Below are positions 1 through 5,794 of a stretch of 10,803 bases of DNA, piece by piece. The position numbers and the translations under genes were made by a program. Each line of letters begins with the position of its first letter. The stretch's first letter is position 1. The notes beneath the pieces are model-generated. The model searched no databases. It saw only the letters and a program-made list of their open reading frames with translations, and was not told where the DNA came from. The stretch is from NCBI GenBank assembly GCA_023457615.1, contig JAEWKY010000332.1, forward strand, positions 1-10,803. The letters run 5' to 3'. Origin of the DNA: Actinomycetes bacterium. Its GTDB lineage: Bacteria > Actinomycetota > Actinomycetes > Actinomycetales > Microbacteriaceae.

Positions 1-456
1 CACCGGGGCGGAGATCGTCGGTCCGAGCAGGTCGGTCGCCCAGCGTCGCGCGTTCGCGAGCGACGCCGAGTTGCCCGTCTGGATGTCGGCGAGCACGACG
101 ACGTCGGGGCCGTGGCGCTCCTCCGCGAGCGCGATGCGCGCCCGTGCGAGCGCGGCGCCGATCCCGCGACGGCGGTGCGACGGGTGCACGGCGAGTGCCC
201 CGAGGTGCGCGAACGCACGCTCCTCTCCCGCGTAACGGAGGCGGCCGAGCGTCACGCGGCCCGACCCGACGACCGCTCCGCCGACCTGGGCGACGAGCGT
301 CGTGCCCTGCGTGCCGTCGGCTCGAGGGCCGTCGGCGATCGCCACGTGCTCGTGCAGGCGGTACTGCACGGCGCCGCCGTCGGCGCTCGCCTCGGACAGC
401 GCCCGGAGCTCCGCGGCGTCCCGCGGCTCCGCGAGCCGGATCGACACCTCGCTCAC
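1..456 (-). CDS. GNAT-family N-acetyltransferase (C-terminus beyond window)
   Basis: Probable GCN5-related N-acetyltransferase that moves an acetyl group from acetyl-CoA to an unidentified amine. The visible ~152 residues include the acetyl-CoA loop: strand HLGALAVHPSHR followed by RRGIGAAL (R/Q-x-x-G-x-G/A), at about residues 84-102, then a helix and strand VVVLADI. A short NSAS segment near residue 128 fits the conserved N-x-x-S of motif B. The start is GTG at 456. It is preceded by GGAG (463-466) six bases upstream and overlaps the stop of the upstream GH67-like gene as GTGA (453-456), so translation is probably coupled. The gene runs off the left edge and its end is not visible. The acceptor substrate cannot be read from the sequence; a link to the GH67-like protein rests only on the overlap. 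Confidence 0.88.
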   Translation of the reverse strand, partial: MSEVSIRLAEPRDAAELRALSEASADGGAVQYRLHEHVAIADGPRADGTQGTTLVAQVGGAVVGSGRVTLGRLRYAGEERAFAHLGALAVHPSHRRRGIGAALARARIALAEERHGPDVVVLADIQTGNSASLANARRWATDLLGPTISAPV

Positions 457-3431
457 GCGCGGCTCCGAGTCCGAGGCGGGAGGGCGAGCAGGGCGCCGGC
501 GGCGAGGAGCATCGCGCCGAGGGCCGCGGCGTACCACGGCGTGTCCGCCGGGATGTCGAGGTAGGTCGTGATGCCGAGGATGCGTGCGAGCCCCCACGGC
601 AGCAGCCCGAGCTGGTCGTTCCACGCCGTGAGCGCGGTCTCCGCCCCGACGACGCCGACGAGCACCGCGACGCCGCCGACCGCCGCCCCGACGCCGAGGA
701 GCGCGAACCCCGTCGCCCGGCGTGCGCCGAGCTGCGTCGCGAGCGTCCAGGCCGCCGCGACGACGAGCCACAGCAGGAGGGCGAGGGCGATCGTGACGTA
801 GAGCGAGCGCCGGGCCGGATCGGTCCAGAAGCCGAACCAGTAGCCGCCGGGTCCGGTCGGGGCGAGCACGGCGACGAGCAGCACGACGCGCAGCAGCGCG
901 ACCCCGCCGAGGGTCGCGACGACGGGCCAGATCGACCGCCGGCGCGCGGCGAGCACCGCGACCGCGGCGAAGACCGCCCAGGCCGCGAGCATCGTCACGG
1001 AGTGAGCGGGCGCCTCGAACCAGGTGAGGATGCCGCGGCTCGCGACGAGCGCGACGGCCGGCACCGCGACGAGCAGCACGCGCTCGCGGGTCGGCAGAGC
1101 GTCCACCGCGTCGACCGCGCGCCACGGTCGGAGGGCCGCGGCGAGCAGAGCGGACGAGGCGGCGGCTCCGGGGACGCGCCGGATCCGCGGATGGCGCGCG
1201 GCGATCCCGAGGCCGATCCACAGCACGAGGAGGCCGAGCAGCACCCGCGCCGCCCACGCCATCGGCAGGTCGCGCTCCGCGCGGGCGATGCCGAGCTCGG
1301 CCGCGGTCAGCATGAGCGGCGGGTGCTGCACGTCGCCCGTGTAGGTCGCGAGGTGCTCGGAGGCGGCGGCGCGGTAGCGCTCGAGCGAGGCGTTCCACGC
1401 GGCGTAGGCGTCGAGCGATCCGGTGTCGTGCCACTCGGCGAGGCGCAGGAAGTAGGAGCGGTAGTGCCCGAGCACGTCGAGGGTCGACAGCTCGTACTCG
1501 AGCGCCGCGACGAACTGCTCGCGCATCCCGGGCCGCCAGCTCGCCACGTCGGTGCCGGCCACGCGTGCGAGCATCTCGACGACGACCGACGACGCCCGGT
1601 CGCCCTCGGCGATCGCCGCGTCGAGCTCGTCCCGGCTGATCGCGTAGAGGACATCCAGCACGGCGCTGTCGCCCGTCACGATGTCCCACTCGAAGAGCCA
1701 CATCATGGGCGGCGGCTCGAGGCCGATCGCGAACACCTTCCGGTCGGCGTAGGGCCCGATGTAGAGGCCCGTCGTGATGGCCTCGCGCGAGAGCGCCATC
1801 GCCTCGCCGATCGCCGCGACCGTCGCGGGGTCGTCGCTCAGCCAGCGGTGCGCCCAGTCGGCGGTCAGCTGCGCCGGATCGGCCTCCGGGTCGCGGGCGA
1901 GGCCGAGGGCGAGCTCGGTGTTGAGCTCGAAGAGCTGCCAGAAGCCGCTCGTGAGCTCGAGGCTCATCGGCCCCGCGCGCCACGGCCCGCCGTCCTGCGT
2001 CCAGATCCAGACGCCCTCGACATTCGGGTTGGCGGCGAGGAAGTGCTGCAGGGCGTCTCGGTACTGCACGCCGAGGTCGTTCGGGAACGCCCCGAAGAAC
2101 TCGAACTCCCGCCGCGACTGGAACTCGACGATGCGCCGGTGCTCGCCGATCTCGAGCGTGTCGTTGAACGGCAGGTGGCTGTAGAAGTCGCCGAGCGTGT
2201 ACTTCGTCGAGACCACGAGATTCGGCGAGTCGATCCCGTCGAGCACCGCGCGGTAGGAGTCGACGTCGGTGTGCAGGTCGCCGACCGCGCCGACGCCGAC
2301 GCTCCAGGTGCGGAAGATCACGTCGGTGCCGGAGCGCTCGGCCTGCGCGCTGAGCGCGGTGAGCATGGCCCGAACCTCGGCGACGTTGCGCACGGCGAGC
2401 CGCGAGTAGTAGTCCAAGCCGGGCACGTCGTAGACCTCCCCCGCCTCGCCGATGCGGAGCACGACGCCGTCGAGCTGCGGCATCGCGGCATACAGCTCGT
2501 CCATCGCCCCCGTGTAGACCTCCCAGAGGCCGGGGTCGGTCGCGTCGAGCCCGAACCCCGCGTCGAGATGACGCTCGAGCGGGGTCGTCAGGGTGAGCAT
2601 GTCGGTGCGCAGGTAGGTCTCGAGCCCGAGCGACTGCGCGTAGGAGAGCATCGGGCGGTAGGCGGCGCGCATCGCCTCGGCCTGCGCGATCCGCCCGGGG
2701 TCGTCCCGGTAGACGCCCGCGTCGTCGAAGGTGAGGAACTCGATGAGTCCGGGCACGGCGATCGCCGTGAAGCCCTGCGCGGTCGCGTGGCGCGCGAACG
2801 CCTCGAACGTGTCGGCGGCCGCGGCGAACGCGAGCTCGTCGACGTAGGGCGCCTCCGGCAGCAGCGCGTCGCGGAAGGCGCCGGAGATGTGCGAGTAGTC
2901 GTCGCCGGCGAGCCACTCCTCCTCGTCGGGCGTCACGCCGACGGCGCCGAGGTCGGCCATCCGGAAGGCGAGCCGTGGCGTCACGGTCTCGCCGAGCCGC
3001 TCGAGCATCGACCGCCCCGCGCGCGCCCGCGACGCGAGGTCGTACATCCCGCGGGCGAGCCCGGCGTCCGTCGCGGCCTCGAGCCGCAGCGCCTCGGGGG
3101 TGCCGGCGAGCGTGTACGTCTCGTCGTCGCCTGCTCCCCCTCCGACGAGCTCGAGCGGAACCTCGCCGCCGTCGACGAGCGCATCGCCGAGCGCGACCGC
3201 GAGCTCCTGCGACGCGGCCGCGAGCCGGGGGTCGGTCTCGTCGACGGTCCAGGCGAGCCGCAGCGGGGCGACGCTCGCGCGCTCCGGGGCGGCGACCGGG
3301 TCCTCGGCGGGGAGGTCGACCGCCTCGGAGCGGATGCCGAGCTGGTCGGTGAGCACGACCGCGACGCCCGCACCCGTGGCGAGGAGCAGCAGCCCGGCGA
3401 GCGGGAGCAGCAGGAGGCGACGACGACGCAC
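453..3431 (-). CDS. Membrane-anchored GH67-like (alpha-glucuronidase-type) protein with polytopic C-terminal domain
   Basis: A 992-residue protein. Seen: arginine-rich N-terminus and a membrane helix (about 6-28). Next comes a domain like the non-catalytic N-terminal domain of GH67/GH20 enzymes (about 55-140, with DAGLARGMYDLA). A TIM-barrel-like region follows (about 150-500; LETYLRTD, VIFRTWSV, VEGVWIWTQDGGPW), then a helical region to about 720. Seven further hydrophobic segments lie near 724-745, 783-804, 812-829, 833-858, 876-899, 908-929 and 965-985. Arginine clusters after the 2nd, 4th, 6th and 8th helices fit the catalytic part outside and the C-terminus inside. By eye, IGEAG (E329), LGDF (D415) and VEFQ (E436) match the positions of the three GH67 catalytic carboxylates, in order. 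Start: GTG at 3431, because TAGCCT lies 7 bases upstream and the signal helix follows at once; longer readings overlap the YchJ-like gene. Substrate unknown. GH67 kinship is moderately sure; enzyme activity is inference. Confidence 0.72.
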   Translation of the reverse strand: MRRRRLLLLPLAGLLLLATGAGVAVVLTDQLGIRSEAVDLPAEDPVAAPERASVAPLRLAWTVDETDPRLAAASQELAVALGDALVDGGEVPLELVGGGAGDDETYTLAGTPEALRLEAATDAGLARGMYDLASRARAGRSMLERLGETVTPRLAFRMADLGAVGVTPDEEEWLAGDDYSHISGAFRDALLPEAPYVDELAFAAAADTFEAFARHATAQGFTAIAVPGLIEFLTFDDAGVYRDDPGRIAQAEAMRAAYRPMLSYAQSLGLETYLRTDMLTLTTPLERHLDAGFGLDATDPGLWEVYTGAMDELYAAMPQLDGVVLRIGEAGEVYDVPGLDYYSRLAVRNVAEVRAMLTALSAQAERSGTDVIFRTWSVGVGAVGDLHTDVDSYRAVLDGIDSPNLVVSTKYTLGDFYSHLPFNDTLEIGEHRRIVEFQSRREFEFFGAFPNDLGVQYRDALQHFLAANPNVEGVWIWTQDGGPWRAGPMSLELTSGFWQLFELNTELALGLARDPEADPAQLTADWAHRWLSDDPATVAAIGEAMALSREAITTGLYIGPYADRKVFAIGLEPPPMMWLFEWDIVTGDSAVLDVLYAISRDELDAAIAEGDRASSVVVEMLARVAGTDVASWRPGMREQFVAALEYELSTLDVLGHYRSYFLRLAEWHDTGSLDAYAAWNASLERYRAAASEHLATYTGDVQHPPLMLTAAELGIARAERDLPMAWAARVLLGLLVLWIGLGIAARHPRIRRVPGAAASSALLAAALRPWRAVDAVDALPTRERVLLVAVPAVALVASRGILTWFEAPAHSVTMLAAWAVFAAVAVLAARRRSIWPVVATLGGVALLRVVLLVAVLAPTGPGGYWFGFWTDPARRSLYVTIALALLLWLVVAAAWTLATQLGARRATGFALLGVGAAVGGVAVLVGVVGAETALTAWNDQLGLLPWGLARILGITTYLDIPADTPWYAAALGAMLLAAGALLALPPRTRSRA

Positions 3432-3438
3432 GAAGCGC

Positions 3439-3444
3439 AGGCTA
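3439..3444 (-). promoter_or_regulatory. Probable -10 element (TAGCCT) of the GH67-like gene
   Basis: On the minus strand TAGCCT is followed by seven bases (GCGCTTC) and then the GTG start at 3431. This is the arrangement expected for a leaderless actinobacterial transcript (TANNNT -10). No Shine-Dalgarno sequence precedes the GTG. The element lies in the 17-base gap after the YchJ-like stop, so the large gene can be transcribed independently of the two genes before it. No -35 resembling TTGACA is visible. Confidence 0.5.
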
Positions 3445-3448
3445 CCGC

Positions 3449-3772
3449 TCAGGCGAGGATGTCGCCGTCCACGTACACCCAGCGCCCCTCGTGCCGCGCG
3501 AACCTGCTGCGCTCGTGCAGCAGGCCGGCGCCATCGGGGCCGCGGTACGACGCGCGGAACTCGACGACGCCCTCGGCGTCCTCGGCCCCGCCCGCCACCG
3601 TGTCGACGATCTGCAGCCGCCGCCACTCGACGCCGTCGTCGAGGTCGAGCGCCGTCGGCCGGGTCGACGGATGCCACGACGCGAGCAGGTGGGCGACGTC
3701 GCCGCGCGCGAAGGCGTCGAACCGGGAGCGCATGAGCGCCTCGGCCGTCGACGGCCAGCCGGGATCGCTCAC
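3449..3772 (-). CDS. YchJ-like NTF2-fold domain protein, no SEC-C motif
   Basis: A 107-residue protein matching the NTF2-like domain of the YchJ/UPF0225 family. Visible family features in order: P-S-T-A-E-A-L-M-R-S-R (7-17), SWHPSTRP (32-39), E-W-R-R-L (49-53), V-E-F-R-A-S-Y (70-76), E-R-S-R-F (87-91), and G-R-W-V-Y-V-D-G (96-103). Many family members also carry cysteine-rich SEC-C metal-binding segments; this one has no cysteine, so only the NTF2 core is present. The biochemical role of YchJ proteins is not established. The GTG start at 3772 gives an N-terminus that begins just before the conserved PSTAEALMRSR. The start overlaps the upstream DUF1330-like stop as GTGA (3769-3772), with no clear ribosome binding site, so translational coupling is likely. 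Confidence 0.85.
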   Translation of the reverse strand: MSDPGWPSTAEALMRSRFDAFARGDVAHLLASWHPSTRPTALDLDDGVEWRRLQIVDTVAGGAEDAEGVVEFRASYRGPDGAGLLHERSRFARHEGRWVYVDGDILA

Positions 3773-4068
3773 GGCAGCGCGACCGGGAACAGCTCCGTGC
3801 GGGCGACGACGCGCTCGCGCTGCGCGGCGAGGGCGACCCGCCGGGGGTCGGCGACGAAGGCGTCGATCGCCGCCTGGTGCGGGAACCGCAGCAGCTGCAC
3901 CTCGTGCGGGTGCCCGTCGGCGCCCGTGCCCACCGCGCGCTGCACGACCTCGCCGCCCACGTGCGGCAGGAACTCGAGCACGGCATCCTCGTACGCCGTG
4001 AGGCCGGCCGTCTCGCCCTCGCGCGCCCAGAGCAGGCAGCACAGCACGATGTCGGGGGCCTCGGTCAC
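3769..4068 (-). CDS. Dimeric alpha/beta-barrel protein, DUF1330-like
   Basis: A 99-residue cytoplasmic protein with the ferredoxin-like beta-alpha-beta-beta-alpha-beta pattern of the dimeric alpha/beta-barrel (ABM/DUF1330) superfamily. Seen: strand IVLCCLLWA (7-15), helix TAYEDAVLEFLPHVG (24-38), strand GEVVQRAVG (39-47), strand H-E-V-Q-L-L-R-F (55-62), helix AAIDAFVADPRRVALAAQR (66-84), and a last strand ARTELFPV. The alternation of E-V-Q-L-L-R-F-P with A-x-x-A-F-x-x-D-P is typical of DUF1330 and related barrels. Members bind small hydrophobic or aromatic molecules, but no ligand can be named here. Start GTG at 4068: the reading from further upstream is low-complexity and crosses the divergent promoter. 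GAGAG lies eight bases before the GTG and could act as a ribosome site or as part of a -10. First gene of the leftward cluster. Confidence 0.8.
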   Translation of the reverse strand: MTEAPDIVLCCLLWAREGETAGLTAYEDAVLEFLPHVGGEVVQRAVGTGADGHPHEVQLLRFPHQAAIDAFVADPRRVALAAQRERVVARTELFPVALP

Positions 4069-4074
4069 GCGATC

Positions 4075-4080
4075 ACTCTC
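4075..4080 (-). promoter_or_regulatory. Weak candidate -10 (GAGAGT) or ribosome binding site of the DUF1330-like gene
   Basis: On the minus strand GAGAGT is followed by six bases and the GTG at 4068. Only the A at position 2 and the T at position 6 match TANNNT, so it is weaker than the other -10 elements in this window. Its first five bases (GAGAG) could equally pair with 16S rRNA. The two readings cannot be separated by eye. Confidence 0.3.
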
Positions 4081-4100
4081 GCACAGGGTCGCGCGTGGCT

Positions 4101-4106
4101 TAGCCT
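4101..4106 (+). promoter_or_regulatory. Probable -10 element (TAGCCT) of the UBP zinc-finger/TrxR-like operon
   Basis: TAGCCT, then six bases (GACGAC), then the GTG at 4113. This suggests a leaderless mRNA starting at or near the GTG. There is no Shine-Dalgarno sequence. The matching -35 position (about 4078-4083) falls on the proposed start region of the divergent DUF1330-like gene, so the two promoters overlap. Confidence 0.55.
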
Positions 4107-4112
4107 GACGAC

Positions 4113-4466
4113 GTGACCGACCTCGCGATCGACCCGGCCGTCCCACCCTCCGGCGCGGGGTGCGTCGAGTGCGAGACGGACGCCGGCTGGTGGTTCCACC
4201 TCCGACGCTGCGCCGCGTGCGGGCACATCGGCTGCTGCGACGACTCGCTCGCGCGGCACGCCCGGGGGCATTTCGAGTCCACCGGGCACGCGATCATCCG
4301 CAGCTTCGAGCCGGGCGAGACCTGGTTCTGGGACTACGCCGCCGATGCCGCCGTCGACGGACCGCCGCTCGCCCCGCCCGAGGCGCATCCCGACGACCAG
4401 ACGGCTCCGGGACCGGCGGAGCGGCTGCCCGCCGACTGGCGCGACCTCCTGCGGGCGCGGCGCTGA
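4113..4466 (+). CDS. UBP-type zinc-finger protein
   Basis: A 117-residue cytoplasmic protein with a ZnF-UBP domain, the fold that in eukaryotes binds the C-terminus of ubiquitin. Seen: C17-x2-C20, C33-x2-C36, C41 (and C42), then H49, H53 and H59. These are the Cys/His ligands expected for this zinc finger, in the segments CVECETDAGWWFHLRRC, CGHIGCC and SLARHARGHFESTGHAI. The conserved tail E-P-G-E-T-W-F-W-D-Y follows (66-75), then an acidic/proline-rich linker (EAHPDDQT) and a short C-terminal helix (WRDLLRARR). Bacteria of this kind lack canonical ubiquitin. The family is widespread in actinobacteria and is often found beside TrxR-like flavoproteins, as here, where the next gene shares one base (TGATG). 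The partner recognised is unknown. GTG start chosen from the leaderless promoter spacing. Confidence 0.92.
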   Translation: MTDLAIDPAVPPSGAGCVECETDAGWWFHLRRCAACGHIGCCDDSLARHARGHFESTGHAIIRSFEPGETWFWDYAADAAVDGPPLAPPEAHPDDQTAPGPAERLPADWRDLLRARR

Positions 4467-5794
4467 TGGGCGCACCTCCCGGCAGGCTCCGGCTCCTCGG
4501 CACCCGGCACAGCCGCTCGGCGTACGAGATCCGCGACTTCCTCACGCGCAGCGTCGTCGAGTTCGACTGGACGACGATCGAGACCGACGCCCAGTGCCAG
4601 GAGCTGCTCGGCACGACGATCCTCGAGTCGCGCCTGCCGATCGTCGAGCTGCACGACGGCACCCTCCTGCACGACCCGACGATCGACCAGATCGCGCGGC
4701 GCCTCGGCTGGGTGCACCAGCCGCGACTGCCCGCGTACGACGTCTCGATCTACGGCGCCGGACCCGCGGGCCTCTCGGCCGCCGTGTACGCCGCGAGCGA
4801 GGGGCTCAAGGTCGTCGTGGTCGAGCGGGAGGCGGTCGGCGGTCAGGCCGGCACGAGCAGTCTCATCGAGAACTACCTGGGCTTCCCGTCGGGCATCCGC
4901 GGCGCCGAGCTTGCCGAGCGCGCCCGCCAGCAGGCCGTCGACTTCGGCGCCGAGATCCTGCTGCTGCGCGAGGGGGTGCGGAAGGACTGGGTCGACGGGC
5001 AGTTGCGCACCGTGCTCGCCGACGGTGCGCCGCTCGTGGCGACCGCGAACATCTGCGCGACGGGCGTCGAGTGGCGCCGGCTCGGTCTTCCCGGCGAGGA
5101 GCGGCTGCTCGGCAGCGGGCTCTACTACGGATCGGGCACGAGCGAGGCGCCCGAGTGCGAGGGAGAGGACGTCTACATCGTCGGCGGCGCGAACTCCGCC
5201 GGCCAGGCGGCGATGAACATGGCCGAGCACGCGCGATCCGTCACGATGCTCGTGCGCGGCGACAGGCTCTCCGACACGATGTCGAGCTACCTCGTCGACC
5301 GCATCGCCGCCGAGCCGCGCATCCACGTGCGTTTCGGTGCCCGCGTCGCGGCGCTCCTCGGCGGCGACCGGCTGTACGGCGCGGCGATCGAGGATGCCGA
5401 CGGACGCGCCGAGGTCGAGACCGGCCGGCTCTTCGTGTGCATCGGCGGGGCTCCGAACACCGACTGGGCGTCGGCCACGCGGCTCGCCCGCGACGACCAG
5501 GGATTCGTGGTCACCGGCCCCGATCTCACGCCCGACGACCTGGCGGCCTCCGAATGGTCGCTCGACCGCGCGCCGTTCTATCTCGAGTCGAGCATGCCCG
5601 GCGCGTTCGCCGCGGGCGACGTGCGCCACGGCTCGATCAAGCGCGTCGCGTCCGCCGTCGGCGAGGGCGCGATGGCGGTCACCTTGGTGCACCGCTACCT
5701 CGCGGAGCTCGAGGGCCGCGTCAGCCCTCGGCGGTCGGAACGACGGCCGGACGTCGCGTGGGATCCGACGTCGGCTCCTGGAGCGCCGCGATGA
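4466..5794 (+). CDS. TrxR-like FAD-dependent oxidoreductase with degenerate thioredoxin/glutaredoxin-like N-domain
   Basis: A 442-residue flavoprotein of the thioredoxin-disulfide reductase superfamily. Residues 6-82 look like a thioredoxin/glutaredoxin fold without a redox CxxC: the active-site region reads GTRHSRSAYEIRDFL, and cis-proline-like R-L-P-I-V follows at 56-60. Residues 91-415 form the reductase: FAD site GAGPAG (97-102), G-G-Q-A-G (125-129), NAD(P)H site GGANSAG (240-246), and C-terminal FAD motif AAGDVR (382-387). Where E. coli TrxR has CATC, this protein has A-P-E-C231, so the first cysteine is lost and a disulfide cannot form there. It probably acts as an NAD(P)H-FAD electron-transfer enzyme on an unknown acceptor rather than as a classical TrxR. 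Translation is likely coupled to the UBP gene (TGATG). Residues after about 415 are a non-conserved tail overlapping the convergent antiporter gene. Confidence 0.87.
   Translation: MGAPPGRLRLLGTRHSRSAYEIRDFLTRSVVEFDWTTIETDAQCQELLGTTILESRLPIVELHDGTLLHDPTIDQIARRLGWVHQPRLPAYDVSIYGAGPAGLSAAVYAASEGLKVVVVEREAVGGQAGTSSLIENYLGFPSGIRGAELAERARQQAVDFGAEILLLREGVRKDWVDGQLRTVLADGAPLVATANICATGVEWRRLGLPGEERLLGSGLYYGSGTSEAPECEGEDVYIVGGANSAGQAAMNMAEHARSVTMLVRGDRLSDTMSSYLVDRIAAEPRIHVRFGARVAALLGGDRLYGAAIEDADGRAEVETGRLFVCIGGAPNTDWASATRLARDDQGFVVTGPDLTPDDLAASEWSLDRAPFYLESSMPGAFAAGDVRHGSIKRVASAVGEGAMAVTLVHRYLAELEGRVSPRRSERRPDVAWDPTSAPGAPR

Noticed and set aside
3432..3986. N-terminal extension of the GH67-like reading frame
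   Set aside because: The extra ~185 residues are low-complexity and overlap the YchJ-like and DUF1330-like genes. The GTG at 3431 has a -10 and is followed directly by the signal helix.
144..4001. Open frame of 1285 codons on the plus strand
   Set aside because: It is antisense to four well-supported minus-strand genes, its product is Arg/Gly/Glu-rich without any domain, and long stop-free shadow frames are expected at this GC content.
4334..5692. 452-codon minus-strand frame opposite the TrxR-like gene
   Set aside because: The plus strand encodes clear FAD and NAD(P)H motifs; the minus frame product has Ala/Arg/Val/Asp-rich composition only.
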